Both the position numbers and the translations under genes were made by a program. DNA of 64,000 nt, taken from the NCBI GenBank assembly GCA_009777775.1, contig WRLE01000005.1:62001-126000 (forward strand). Reading direction: 5' to 3'. The stretch is from Oscillospiraceae bacterium (GTDB lineage Bacteria; Bacillota; Clostridia; Oscillospirales; Oscillospiraceae). Within the stretch, counting starts at the first letter, position 1; every line of letters begins with the position of its first letter. Under the pieces are notes generated by a model. The model was given only the letters and a program-made list of their open reading frames with translations. It was not told where the DNA came from and ran no database searches. Positions 1 through 13,205 of this stretch are shown here, piece after piece.

Positions 1-3000
1 CCTGGATATTTCGCCAATGAGCTGACTGTCAGTATCACTGGTGATGACGATTATGCCATCGCTTCCATTGCTGTTCAAGTTTCAATAAACGGAACAGCCT
101 GGCAGACTGTGCATACAGAAACATTCCCGCAGCTACAAAAGACAAGAACAGTTACATACACCATTGACCTGACCGGATACAACGAAGGGCCTATATATGT
201 GCGGGGAATTGCCACCGATGAATATGGGAATAAAAGCGACTCATCGGATACAGCTCCATTTGTCCAACATATTATCAATCGTACTCCACCCATGGCACCC
301 ACTGGTGTACAAGCCGTTGATAGAAACGGTATTGTTGAAGTCATCTGGCAGGAAAGCATGGAGACCGACATCGCTTCATTTGGAGTCTATCGTAGCACCC
401 AAGCTGACAGTGGATACGAAAAACTAGCAGGAAACCTAGCAACATTAAATTATTTCGACCGTAGCGGCGATGGCGGGACAGTCTATTACTATAAAGTGTC
501 GGCAATTGATCTGGCGGGCAACGAGAGCGAACTATCTGAAGCTGCCATGGTGGAGATATCACAAGATAGCGAGAAGCCGATTATTGTAAGTGTATATCCC
601 ATGAATGGGAGCAGTATAGGTCTCGGCTGGCGCACTGTGAGTGCATACATTACGGACAATAGGATGCTAGATGAAATCAAAGTCGAGTACAAAAATAAGG
701 ATGTTTCAGCATATATCCAGTTGGCGGTTTTCTCCTCGGTTAACAATCATGAAAGAACTGTTTCGGTATCTGTTCCCATGGATGGTTTTGACCATGATGA
801 CATTGTGGATCTTCGCATCACCGCAGTGGATAAAGCAGGCAATATAAGCGATTCATACAATTTAGAGTATACAATCGACAAAGAAGCTCCATCGGTAATA
901 TCTCCTCTAGCCAATTATGACAACGAAAGCGTTATACTCACTTGGCAGAGCGACATGGCAGATGATTTACTGGGATACAAAATATATAGAGCTACCAACA
1001 ATGGGTCATACTCTCTGATAGCTCAACAACCTGCCATATCTGGGAAACTAGATTATGCCTTTGCTGACTATTCCATCGCAAAGACATCCCAGCAGTATAG
1101 TTATCGCATTGATGCTCTGGACAATGTGGGTAATGTGGGTAGTTTCTACACCAACAGTGTCATCGTTCCCAATCGAACCATGCCAGTTGCTGTCATAAAC
1201 TGTGATACTGTTATGGAAATTGGTGTGGATTATGAAATTGATGCTCTCCAATCCACAGCTGATGCAGGAATTGCATCTTATACCTTTGATATGGGTGATG
1301 GTACAGTGTACAGTGACAGGCGGGTAGTCCACAGATATACACAATTGGGTGAACATACCATCACGTTGACCATAACAGACACCCAAGGTAATCAGTCCAT
1401 GACCACGAAACAAATCACCGTGCGAGAGCGTGCTTTGCTGGGCATCGCTGAAATACGTGTGGTGGACGAAGAGGGCAGAGCAGTTTCCGGAGCATCTGTC
1501 TACTTCGACCTTGGTGAGCCTCATATGGTTGTTAAGCAGACTAATGTCAGCGGTTATGCCACATTTACCGCAGAAGTTGGAGTTCATGCTGTTGGTTGCA
1601 TCATACCAAACAACGAATGGTTACCTTCAAAGAGGGATGTTTTAGTAACAGCGGGAGAAACCGCTCAAATGACCATGACGATGATACACCAGCCAATGAT
1701 TGAAGGTGAATTTGAGATTCACCGAATGACTTTTGAGGAAATCATTGCGGCGGGTATTGACATTTCCAAGCCCGAAAACCAATACATAGTGAACATTGTC
1801 GTCACCCTGACATATGTTAAGCTGGATTTCTACTATAACCCACCCACTGGAAACATAGTTGGTGGTAACCCAACAATGGTGTATCAAGGCATCAGCTATA
1901 CTGCGATACCCATCAGCGGAAGTGGTGGGTACAACCAAGGTGACCCCAATAGTACGCCTTCTCCCAACGATATTTCTGTAATAGTTGTGGAAATCCCAGT
2001 TCAAGCATCCACCTTGAAAGAGTTTTTCAACGTCAAGCTCCATATCATCAATAATGCTGCTGCTGAATTTTCCATGCTTGACAACCTGGTTACACTTAAT
2101 GTTCCAGAGGGACTTACCATCATTGACACAGTGGTAAGCGAAAGTGAACGTGCTGTATACATTGCTGATATTCCGGGGCAGACTAGGAGTACAATCAATT
2201 GGATTCTCAGGGGTGACATGGTAGGCGAATACTGGCTTACGGCTGATTATGTGGGTACTCTGGCTTTGTTCCAGGAGACCATTGCAACACAATTTATTGC
2301 TAAAGACCCTGTAGAAGTCCTTGGGTTGCAAGGCTTGAAGTTACAAATTGATGTTGCAGATGAAATATATCAAGGCGATGTCTATTACAATGTTAGCTTA
2401 TTTAATGAGAGCGACAGAGAGGTCTATGTACCAAATGTTTTCGGAGAGGATGTCTTACGAAGAACAGTATTTATCCACACGAATGGTACAAAGGAGCTTG
2501 TTACAGAACTGCCATTTGTGCTATATCCTGGTGAAGGAATATCACGTCATTATTTTGTGCATGTGCTGACTGATTATACTAATGCACGATGGGTATTGAT
2601 GAGTTATTTCTACACAGTAGGGGAGACATATGGGTTAGCCATTGACTTGATTCCAAGACCTGTTCCATTCTTCTTTGAAGATATTGGTACACCTGATACG
2701 AATAAAGAGGCTCTCAAAGCTGCAATCGATGCTACTACAGAGCTTGATGAAGAGGAATACATCATCGAATCTTGGGAAGATTTGCAGCTGGCACTTGATA
2801 ATGCGGTTGATTGCTATGAAAATCCTTTAGCAAGCCGGGTCGAAATTGATGAGGCAACCACAGCTTTGCTTGATGCCATAACAGCGCTGGAGAAAAAGCC
2901 TCCACAGCCTGATGTGGACTACTCAGTTTTCCTTGAGAGCTCCAGTACCAACGCAAACAAAGGAGATATTATATACATTGATGTCATCGTTTCTAGCGAA

Positions 3001-4542
3001 AGTGAAAGCGGATTTAATACTATGCAAAGCAGCGTACTTTTTGACAATGACTTGCTTAGTTATAATCCAAACGAGAGTATATTTGGTGATTATATGTATA
3101 CAAACGTTGTTGGCTCTGCTTTTATATTCGGAGGATTTGAAATAAATGCAGTCTTTGATGAAGATGGTAGATACAAAATTGCTACCATTGCTTTCGATGT
3201 AATAGCTGGTGCCAATGAGAGCGTAAAATTTATAATAAATCCAGATTTAGAGACATATGTATCGATTGAAACTGGTGTTGAGGGTGTTTTATATGTTGAC
3301 ATGAATCCAATTTCGGTAATGCTCCGTTTTATCACAGTTAGTTTTAAAGCAGACACAGGAACAAACTTCGAAGGAACCCCAGTCACTGCATATGCAAGAT
3401 ACGGCGAGACAGGCTTGTTTGAAAGCGATACGTATTTAGAAGCATTCATTATACCCACTGTTGTAGCACAGACTGGATATGCTTTAGAGATTCCTGTGTG
3501 GAGTGATGGGACAAGTAGCTACTCAGCTGGAGAGATTGCGGCGATGAGTTTTACCCAGAGTGCTGTATTTACTGCAAAAGCCTATGGGTTGAACGCTGTC
3601 CGTTTCATCGACTTTGATGGTATACAGATTGGCGAGACACAATACATTGACAACGGAGAGTTCGCCTCAGCACCAGTTGCGGAGCCAATAGAGCATATGA
3701 CATTCAAAGGCTGGTATATCGTAACAAATGAAGACCAGATTTTCGATGATGATGTGCTAATAACAAAATCACTGATTGATGAAACTATTGTCACTGGCGA
3801 TGTAATGTATAAAGCGCATTACACTTGGAATAGCTTTACCATCACAGGAGATATAGACAAAATTAACTTCATCTCAGGTGTGGATAATATTGGAAGTCCA
3901 TATATGGTGACATATGGTATCGATGTGGTATTTGATGTTGAATCCGCACCAATAGCTTATAGATATGATGTTTTCTACTCTGTAGGCGATGGAGAAAGGA
4001 CGAAACTGGAACCAGAAGACAATGGAGAATACACAATAGCTGGGGAGGAAATTACTGGGAACATAGTGCTACAACTAGTAAGCGTAGTAGATGCAAAAAT
4101 TAGATTTATCGATTTCGAGATATATCGTGGAGCACCCGCAAGCTTTAAAGTTGCATTGGTAAGCCCTTCATTCGCTTTAGATACAGCTTGGACGATTGCC
4201 TATGAAAATGAAAATGCAACTGTTGAGTTTATGTATTGGTCAGATAATTATGAAGCTTATGTTTGGTTTGTAGACTCAATTCTTTCAGAAAATGATGTGT
4301 TAAACCAGCTGCGTTATGTTTCAGGAATATCTGTCACGATTGCTTACGATGGTGATGTAAACCGAAATGGACGTATTAATGTGCAAGATGCTCAAATAGT
4401 CCACGATTTATCTAACAATAGACTACTTGATGGATTCACTTCAATAGGGATGCTGGAACGACTAGAAGCAGATGTGAATGGTGATGGCGTTGTAGACTCA
4501 ATGGATTCACAAGCGATTATGTATATTATACTTAATCCATAG
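1..4542 (+). CDS. Giant multidomain surface protein with FN3, PKD, cohesin-like and dockerin domains (5' partial)
   Basis: The reading frame is open from the first base of the window, so the true start lies upstream and at least 1513 codons are present. By nucleotide position I see a fibronectin type III-like domain (about 280-540), further Ig/FN3-like segments (to about 1160), a PKD domain (about 1170-1420, with the FDMGDG core), a carboxypeptidase-regulatory-like segment (about 1435-1690), a helical FIVAR-like stretch (about 2700-2895), a cohesin-like beta domain (about 2915-3270) and InlB-type repeats (about 3600-3830, with FKGWYIV). The C-terminus (about 4345-4540) has two calcium loops, DVNRNGRINVQDA and DVNGDGVVDSMDS, typical of type I dockerins. 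Known dockerin proteins attach to cohesins on scaffolds. I infer an extracellular adhesion or polysaccharide-handling protein; no catalytic domain is visible in this part. Confidence 0.8.
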   Translation, partial: PGYFANELTVSITGDDDYAIASIAVQVSINGTAWQTVHTETFPQLQKTRTVTYTIDLTGYNEGPIYVRGIATDEYGNKSDSSDTAPFVQHIINRTPPMAPTGVQAVDRNGIVEVIWQESMETDIASFGVYRSTQADSGYEKLAGNLATLNYFDRSGDGGTVYYYKVSAIDLAGNESELSEAAMVEISQDSEKPIIVSVYPMNGSSIGLGWRTVSAYITDNRMLDEIKVEYKNKDVSAYIQLAVFSSVNNHERTVSVSVPMDGFDHDDIVDLRITAVDKAGNISDSYNLEYTIDKEAPSVISPLANYDNESVILTWQSDMADDLLGYKIYRATNNGSYSLIAQQPAISGKLDYAFADYSIAKTSQQYSYRIDALDNVGNVGSFYTNSVIVPNRTMPVAVINCDTVMEIGVDYEIDALQSTADAGIASYTFDMGDGTVYSDRRVVHRYTQLGEHTITLTITDTQGNQSMTTKQITVRERALLGIAEIRVVDEEGRAVSGASVYFDLGEPHMVVKQTNVSGYATFTAEVGVHAVGCIIPNNEWLPSKRDVLVTAGETAQMTMTMIHQPMIEGEFEIHRMTFEEIIAAGIDISKPENQYIVNIVVTLTYVKLDFYYNPPTGNIVGGNPTMVYQGISYTAIPISGSGGYNQGDPNSTPSPNDISVIVVEIPVQASTLKEFFNVKLHIINNAAAEFSMLDNLVTLNVPEGLTIIDTVVSESERAVYIADIPGQTRSTINWILRGDMVGEYWLTADYVGTLALFQETIATQFIAKDPVEVLGLQGLKLQIDVADEIYQGDVYYNVSLFNESDREVYVPNVFGEDVLRRTVFIHTNGTKELVTELPFVLYPGEGISRHYFVHVLTDYTNARWVLMSYFYTVGETYGLAIDLIPRPVPFFFEDIGTPDTNKEALKAAIDATTELDEEEYIIESWEDLQLALDNAVDCYENPLASRVEIDEATTALLDAITALEKKPPQPDVDYSVFLESSSTNANKGDIIYIDVIVSSESESGFNTMQSSVLFDNDLLSYNPNESIFGDYMYTNVVGSAFIFGGFEINAVFDEDGRYKIATIAFDVIAGANESVKFIINPDLETYVSIETGVEGVLYVDMNPISVMLRFITVSFKADTGTNFEGTPVTAYARYGETGLFESDTYLEAFIIPTVVAQTGYALEIPVWSDGTSSYSAGEIAAMSFTQSAVFTAKAYGLNAVRFIDFDGIQIGETQYIDNGEFASAPVAEPIEHMTFKGWYIVTNEDQIFDDDVLITKSLIDETIVTGDVMYKAHYTWNSFTITGDIDKINFISGVDNIGSPYMVTYGIDVVFDVESAPIAYRYDVFYSVGDGERTKLEPEDNGEYTIAGEEITGNIVLQLVSVVDAKIRFIDFEIYRGAPASFKVALVSPSFALDTAWTIAYENENATVEFMYWSDNYEAYVWFVDSILSENDVLNQLRYVSGISVTIAYDGDVNRNGRINVQDAQIVHDLSNNRLLDGFTSIGMLERLEADVNGDGVVDSMDSQAIMYIILNP

Positions 4543-4611
4543 CTATTGATATGTACGCTTTGATTTATAATTTGATATTAGTGATGAATTAGACTTGGAA
4601 AATAAAAACAT

Positions 4612-4657
4612 AAACACCCGAGGATAGAGAGAATCTTTCCTGCCTCGGGTGTTTTTG
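4612..4657 (+). terminator. Rho-independent terminator after the giant surface protein
   Basis: A perfect 12-bp stem, AAACACCCGAGG at 4612-4623 paired with 4643-4654, runs into a T-rich tract. It lies 70 bases past the stop codon and separates the two large surface-protein genes. Confidence 0.85.
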
Positions 4658-4756
4658 TTTGTCAAAGGTCATTGCATATAGATGATGTTTTTTAGCTAGC
4701 ATTCCCATGTGATTGGTGATATATTATACAAAATACTTGACCAAGGTGGGATTGTA

Positions 4757-8179
<3,423 letters not shown>

Positions 8180-8265
8180 CTTATACTATATCGCACTTGC
8201 ATAAGCTATAACAACTGGTGTACTGTGGCAAGAAGCAGTTTATTTGATAATTTTTCCTAAAATTG

Positions 8266-8294
8266 TTGACATTTACGTAGTTCCACAATATAAT
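8266..8294 (+). promoter_or_regulatory. Consensus sigma-A promoter of tRNA-Leu
   Basis: TTGACA at 8266-8271 and TATAAT at 8289-8294 are separated by exactly 17 bases. The mature tRNA begins 12 bases further on. Confidence 0.9.
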
Positions 8295-8306
8295 TATCTC
8301 GCTTTT

Positions 8307-8391
8307 GCGCGAGTGCTGGAATTGGTAGACAGGCACGGTTGAGGGCCGTGTGTCAGCAGGCGTGGGGGTTCAAGTCCCCCCTCGCGCACCA
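8307..8391 (+). tRNA. tRNA-Leu (anticodon GAG)
   Basis: The acceptor stem GCGCGAG (8307-8313) pairs with CTCGCGC (8381-8387), followed by an A discriminator and an encoded CCA (8389-8391). The anticodon stem CACGG/CCGTG (8334-8338, 8346-8350) closes a seven-base loop with GAG at 8341-8343, which reads CUC and CUU leucine codons. The 85-base length and long variable arm fit a class II tRNA-Leu, and the GGTTCAA T-loop is present. Confidence 0.97.
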
Positions 8392-8393
8392 AT

Positions 8394-8434
8394 AAAGAAT
8401 CCTGTAACTGCAATGGTTACAGGATTCTTTTTAT
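8394..8434 (+). terminator. Rho-independent terminator of tRNA-Leu
   Basis: A 15-bp perfect stem (8394-8408 with 8416-8430) and a T-run follow the tRNA directly, so the tRNA is a single-gene transcript. Confidence 0.92.
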
Positions 8435-8517
8435 TGCTAAATTGTACGTTTGACCCCTTAAAATACCCTTAAGAAAACTTTTTTCTTGATGCATTTTTTG
8501 CAATTATCGTATATAAT

Positions 8518-9147
8518 ATGAGCATGTATAAAGAATTTGTGTATATTGATGACTCAGGTGACCCAGGGCTTGTGAAGTCTTCGACCAGCCATTTTATCAT
8601 CGCAGCTGTGCTAGTGACTGATCAAGATAATTTGAATAATCTTATTGTCGCATTAGATGGCTTTCGTGCGGGACTGGGTTGGAATGAGTTGCACGAGTTA
8701 AAATTTAACTCTACTAAGAAAAGCATCATAAAAAACCTATTGAGGTTTGTTCAGCGGTTTGATTTTGTAGCATTCGCAGCAGTAATAGATAAAACAAAAA
8801 TGATTGCTAAACCAAAATTGGCTTCCAGAGAGTCATTGTATCATTTTACCATTAAAGAATTACTTCTGAAGCTAGACTTGTCTGACGCTGTTGTTTTTAT
8901 AGATGGAGTTGCCCACAAACGACAAGCCGAACGGATTCGCACATATTTACGCCATGAACTGAAAAAACATGGGGTTTCCAAGTACGAGATAAAATTTGTA
9001 GATTCTCGGAAGAATGCGTTAATTCAATTGGCTGATATTGTTGCTGGATCAATCGCACGTTCATATGATAAAGAAAAACATGACCATAATGATTATTTTA
9101 ATCTGCTTAAATCAAAGGTGAAAGAGATTTACGAAGTGAACCCATAA
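8518..9147 (+). CDS. DUF3800 domain protein
   Basis: This 209-residue protein carries the hallmarks of the DUF3800 family: YIDDSGDPG at the N-terminus, an HELK motif near residue 60, and LIQLADIVAGSIAR near the C-terminus. The family is thought to have an RNase H-like fold with acidic residues at the core, and its members often sit in mobile or defence regions; the biochemical role is not established. The gene stands alone behind a tRNA terminator. A TATAAT hexamer (8512-8517) touches the first ATG and no Shine-Dalgarno is visible, so translation may begin at the second ATG (8524) on a nearly leaderless mRNA. Confidence 0.8.
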   Translation: MSMYKEFVYIDDSGDPGLVKSSTSHFIIAAVLVTDQDNLNNLIVALDGFRAGLGWNELHELKFNSTKKSIIKNLLRFVQRFDFVAFAAVIDKTKMIAKPKLASRESLYHFTIKELLLKLDLSDAVVFIDGVAHKRQAERIRTYLRHELKKHGVSKYEIKFVDSRKNALIQLADIVAGSIARSYDKEKHDHNDYFNLLKSKVKEIYEVNP

Positions 9148-9403
9148 AATGCGGAATCGACCCCTATCTCTTATGAGATTCGGCTACCATACGGCAACTC
9201 TTTCGGGATCGATTGAACCGACTTCCAATTCATTTATATCAAAATCCAGCTTAAAAAGCAAGAGGTTTGATCGAATTTTTCTAAAAAATTTGTTACAGTG
9301 TAATTTTGAGCACCTGCGAAAGGTCCTACCACACAGAAATTGTTAAGATTGCCAAGTCGCTTCGCTCCTGGTAATGGCACTAGAATGTTACCCTGTGAAC
9401 AGT

Positions 9404-9437
9404 AAACCTGTGACCTTTACGGTTGCGGGTTTTTTTC
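9404..9437 (+). terminator. Rho-independent terminator upstream of folC
   Basis: A 12-bp stem that includes G-U pairs (9404-9415 with 9421-9432) and a five-base loop is followed by a run of T. It probably ends transcription from the DUF3800 gene. Confidence 0.75.
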
Positions 9438-9445
9438 TTGTTTGC

Positions 9446-9475
9446 TTGACATGAATATGTTGTATACATTATACT
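9446..9475 (+). promoter_or_regulatory. Promoter of folC
   Basis: TTGACA (9446-9451) and TATACT (9470-9475) are 18 bases apart, about 44 bases before the folC start codon. Confidence 0.7.
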
Positions 9476-9518
9476 AGCATCAATTCTCGCATATATTATT
9501 ATAAGGGGATGCTATTTG

Positions 9519-10793
9519 ATGACAGTAGATCAAATCGTTGAATACCTCGATACTTTTAAACTTGAGGGAAGGGATTTAAGTCCCAGGCGAACTCAACGAT
9601 TCCTGAAAAAACTGGGGAATCCTGAAAAGAAACTGAAATTCGTCCACGTAACAGGAACAAACGGCAAAGGATCGACTTGCGCATATGTGGCATCAATTAT
9701 GCGAAAAGCAGGATATAGAGTTGGCTCCTTTGTTTCACCGCATATCGTGAAGTTCAACGAGAGATTGCAATGTAATGGGGAGTATATCACTGACGAGGAA
9801 CTCATAAAACTGGTGGAAGATGCTCGCCCGATTCTTGATACAACAGACGACCCTCCTACCCAATTTGAAATCGTAGTCGGGCTTGCTATGATGTTTTATG
9901 TGGAAAAAGAATGTGATATTGTAGTGCTTGAAGTTGGAATGGGTGGAGATACCGATGCAACAAATGTAATTGACACACCTGAAGTGGCAATAATCGCCAC
10001 CATAGGATTTGACCATATTGCTGCCCTTGGTCCTGAACTTACAGATATTGCTCGTGCGAAAGCAGGTATAATTAAACAAGGTGGCGATGCTGCGATATAT
10101 GGAAGTACAAAGGAAGTCGAGGAGCTATTTGAAAGCATATGCAAAGAACGGGGCGCTAAGCTTCATAAAGCAGACTTTTCACGTATTTCCAACCAAGTTG
10201 AGTCCATTGACGGACTAAAGTTTAGTCTGGAGCCATACGGTGAAGTAACAACAGCTCTCCTGGGCTCTTATCAATCTAAAAATGCAACCCTTGCCATAAC
10301 TGCCATTGAAATCCTTCGAGAAAAAGGATTTACAGTAGCTGATGAAGACATCATCAGCGGCTTGAGGGATGTCAATTGGCCTGGAAGGTTTGAGGTGATT
10401 GGTAGAAATCCGGTATTTATCCTCGATGGCGCTCATAATGCTGAGGCTGTGGAAGTGACAGCAGATAGCTTGAAACGCTACTTTGGCGATGATAAAATAG
10501 TATTCATCATCGGAGCTATGAATAATAAAGATGTTGATACGATGGTTTCCTTGATTGCTCCCATGGCAAAAGCATTCATAAATGCTCGCCCCGATTATGA
10601 GCGAGCAATGGAGTCCGAATTGATGGAAGAAAAACTTTCAATATATGATGCTCCAGTATATACAATAGATGATTTCGAACAAGCAGTAACGCAAGCAATA
10701 AACCTTGCCGGAAACGAAGGAGTAGTCTGCGTAATAGGCTCTCTACACTTCTCCACAGACCTTAGAACAGCGTATAATTCAATTATTCATTAA
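9519..10793 (+). CDS. folC: Bifunctional folylpolyglutamate synthase / dihydrofolate synthase
   Basis: FolC is a cytoplasmic Mur-ligase-family enzyme that adds glutamate to dihydropteroate or to folates using ATP. The 424-residue length is normal. The ATP-binding loop HVTGTNGKGSTCAY is near residue 46, the central Mur-ligase region holds EVGMGGDTDATNV, and FILDGAHNAEA begins the C-terminal domain. I prefer the ATG at 9519, behind AAGGGG (9503-9508), over the TTG one codon earlier. It is a single-gene unit with its own promoter; it converges on the ABC permease gene, and one base separates their stop codons. Confidence 0.95.
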   Translation: MTVDQIVEYLDTFKLEGRDLSPRRTQRFLKKLGNPEKKLKFVHVTGTNGKGSTCAYVASIMRKAGYRVGSFVSPHIVKFNERLQCNGEYITDEELIKLVEDARPILDTTDDPPTQFEIVVGLAMMFYVEKECDIVVLEVGMGGDTDATNVIDTPEVAIIATIGFDHIAALGPELTDIARAKAGIIKQGGDAAIYGSTKEVEELFESICKERGAKLHKADFSRISNQVESIDGLKFSLEPYGEVTTALLGSYQSKNATLAITAIEILREKGFTVADEDIISGLRDVNWPGRFEVIGRNPVFILDGAHNAEAVEVTADSLKRYFGDDKIVFIIGAMNNKDVDTMVSLIAPMAKAFINARPDYERAMESELMEEKLSIYDAPVYTIDDFEQAVTQAINLAGNEGVVCVIGSLHFSTDLRTAYNSIIH

Positions 10794-10794
10794 A

Positions 10795-12405
10795 TTAAAG
10801 TGTCTCAAACTTTCTGCTTCCTGCTTTTGTTAGGTAGAGATATAACAAGGCGGAAAACACTAGGAACATTCCTATGCATAGGTAGAGGTAGAGGTCTAGC
10901 TTTATTTTGTCAATGAGTACAAATGCATATAGAAATACAAGTGTGAGCATTAATGCCATTTCACCTAGGAGAGAGATGAAGACACTCATTCCTTGCTTGA
11001 CTGGTTGAAGTGGGTTAATCCAATCAAACCTTGGGAAAGCTAGGTTGACCGTTACACCAATTAGAGCTTGCATAATAGTAATAGTCATGGGTAGTATCAG
11101 TATCATCACAATACCCATGACTTGTGTTATTTTTAAAACGAAAATGCATACGATTCCGGCTAATACTGAAGGGATTGTACTTAAATAGACATGGGCGCAT
11201 ACTTTAGATAATAGTATACTTCGGGGCTGCAATGGCAAACTCTTTACCACCCACAAGGTCTTGCCTTCTAAAGAGATGCTGGGAGCCGATATAAAATTTA
11301 GAGAAGCTAAAACAGTGATGGTAGCAGCAACGATAAGACCTAAATTAAAATCTGGCACAATTAGTTTTATCATATCAAGCGGGTCTGTTAATACAGATGG
11401 GCGCACTAGCAACAAGACTGTTATTGCCAAGCATGCAATCCCTCCAAGAGCAGCATTTAAAATATACATGGGCATTGATAAAAATAACCTTATTTCACGC
11501 ATAACAAGGGCATTGAAGCTACCTGATGTTTTCAATGCTTTTTCTTGATAAACTCTCTTTTTTTCGCTACGACTGCCAGCGACTATTTTATTAAAGCTGA
11601 TAGATAGCAAAATATACATCAGTATAAACGGTAATATAGAACAAAGAGCAAATATCAAAAAGCTAAGGAAACTACCTTGTGCTGCAGCTATACCGAAATG
11701 ATATGCAGGTGGTATGGCTCGCTGTACAGCCTTTGCGATTTCTGTACCTCTTAATAATAGATTCCCCAAGTTGCCCATCATATTCATGTAGAAGTAGATA
11801 TATAATATTAAAAATCCAACGGAGAGAATGAGAGTAATAATGTTTTTGTTACGCATTCTTGAGGAAATTAGAGCCACTACATATCCAACCAAAGCAGATA
11901 GGGATGTAACAAACAACGGTAGAAGTATTGCAGATACAACAAAAAGAACAATGCCATTGGGGGGTATAGCGGTAATGTTACCTGTCAATGATAAAACTGC
12001 AATAACAGGGATAATAATTAATGCAATATAAGCATAATCTACTACTAGTAGAGAGCATAATCGACCAGCGAGAATCGCAGATGGTTTAATGGGCATGGAA
12101 AGCAATAGCTCGTTATCCTGAGCATTAAACAGCGAAGATTGAATCATGAATACATTGCTAAGAAAACAAATTACAAAAACGATGATACCAGCTAGAGCGA
12201 AATATAGCCAACCGATTCCCATGGTAAAAAAGGGTGTGCAAAGAAGGTAGAACATTCCTCCAACTGAAAAAAGCATCATAACTGCTATATATATTGCCAA
12301 TATAACAAAAAGCACAACAGAGCTTTTTTTTCTTTTTTTGCTAGTTCCCCGAAAAGTACGAGCAAATAATGCAGCGAGGTTGAGTTTAATGAGTTTCCAA
12401 GTCAT
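10795..12405 (-). CDS. ABC exporter permease
   Basis: This 536-residue integral membrane protein has roughly a dozen hydrophobic segments, starting with one at residues 30-60, and a cluster of basic residues before it (TSKKRKK). It resembles ABC-2 type export permeases. Its ATG overlaps the TGA of the ATPase gene (ATGA at 12402-12405) with GGAGGA upstream, so the two are translationally coupled and surely form one transporter. The substrate cannot be told from sequence; related Firmicutes systems move peptides, lipids or drugs out of the cell. Confidence 0.85.
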   Translation of the reverse strand: MTWKLIKLNLAALFARTFRGTSKKRKKSSVVLFVILAIYIAVMMLFSVGGMFYLLCTPFFTMGIGWLYFALAGIIVFVICFLSNVFMIQSSLFNAQDNELLLSMPIKPSAILAGRLCSLLVVDYAYIALIIIPVIAVLSLTGNITAIPPNGIVLFVVSAILLPLFVTSLSALVGYVVALISSRMRNKNIITLILSVGFLILYIYFYMNMMGNLGNLLLRGTEIAKAVQRAIPPAYHFGIAAAQGSFLSFLIFALCSILPFILMYILLSISFNKIVAGSRSEKKRVYQEKALKTSGSFNALVMREIRLFLSMPMYILNAALGGIACLAITVLLLVRPSVLTDPLDMIKLIVPDFNLGLIVAATITVLASLNFISAPSISLEGKTLWVVKSLPLQPRSILLSKVCAHVYLSTIPSVLAGIVCIFVLKITQVMGIVMILILPMTITIMQALIGVTVNLAFPRFDWINPLQPVKQGMSVFISLLGEMALMLTLVFLYAFVLIDKIKLDLYLYLCIGMFLVFSALLYLYLTKAGSRKFETL

Positions 12406-13112
12406 TGGCGTTCCTCCAGCTCAAAAAAGATTGACTCTAAGGAAGAATCGCCTTTAATATCGTCCATGTCACCAAAAGCCATGAGCCTGCCCGTTTTAAT
12501 GATTGCCACTCTGTCGCAGAGTTTCTCCGCTACTTCTAAAATATGGGTGGAGAAGAATATTGCCCCTCCAGCATCGCAAATATCTCTCATGAGCAGTTTA
12601 AGATCCCTTGCCGCTTTTGGGTCGAGTCCCACAAAGGGTTCGTCGAGGAGCATTAGTTTCGGTTCGTGGATTAATGCAGATATCAATGCTAGTTTCTGTT
12701 TCATACCATGGGAATATGCAGATATTGGCTGGGCAAGGTCATCTGTTAATTCAAAGAGTTCAGCGTATTTTCTTATGCGTTCTTGCCGTGTATCAGCAGA
12801 GATTCCAAACACATCAGCAATGAAATTTAAATATTTAATACCTGATAAAAACTCATATAGGTCAGGATTATCAGGTATATATGCAATTTGAGACTTGCAT
12901 TTTATTGGATCATCCTTTATCGATATGCCATCTATGTAAATTTCACCGGAATCGAATTGGATAATGCCAGAGACGGCTTTGATAGTAGTTGTTTTTCCAG
13001 CTCCGTTGTGTCCAATGAAAGCGCATATCTGCCCAGATGCAATGGTGAGCGTCAAGTCGTCCACTGCCACTTTATCTCCATATCTTTTAGTAAGGTTTTC
13101 TATGTGTAGCAT
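12402..13112 (-). CDS. ABC exporter ATP-binding protein
   Basis: This is a 236-residue nucleotide-binding subunit. Walker A is GHNGAGKTT (near residue 34), the signature-like motif is YSHGMKQKL, and Walker B is LMLLDEPFVGLDP, followed by the H-loop STHIL. The variant signature SHGMKQK is common in ABC-2 export ATPases. GGAGG stands 7 bases before the ATG. The gene is the first of a two-gene operon with the permease. Confidence 0.93.
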   Translation of the reverse strand: MLHIENLTKRYGDKVAVDDLTLTIASGQICAFIGHNGAGKTTTIKAVSGIIQFDSGEIYIDGISIKDDPIKCKSQIAYIPDNPDLYEFLSGIKYLNFIADVFGISADTRQERIRKYAELFELTDDLAQPISAYSHGMKQKLALISALIHEPKLMLLDEPFVGLDPKAARDLKLLMRDICDAGGAIFFSTHILEVAEKLCDRVAIIKTGRLMAFGDMDDIKGDSSLESIFFELEERQ

Positions 13113-13205
13113 AAATTAGCCTCCATATATGCTTTTTTGTATAGTTTACCATGATATTACATCATACACAAGAAGCTCGTCTGTGATTGCTAGTAAGTTG
13201 CTAGT

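Larger units (their letters stand above)
9148..9518. other. Intergenic region between the DUF3800 gene and folC
   Basis: I see no convincing gene in the first 250 bases; a 65-codon frame at 9149 has no ribosome binding site and no recognisable motif. The downstream end holds the terminator at 9404-9437 and the folC promoter at 9446-9475, listed separately. Confidence 0.6.

Noticed and set aside
1642-2331. 229-codon minus-strand frame inside the giant surface protein
   Set aside because: The plus strand encodes continuous domain structure here; the opposite frame has no start signal or motif.
8307-8391. tRNA-Leu as an integration site for a mobile element
   Set aside because: No integrase and no duplicate of the tRNA 3' end were seen in the window.
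9149-9346. 65-codon frame after the DUF3800 gene
   Set aside because: No ribosome binding site, no motif and unusual composition.
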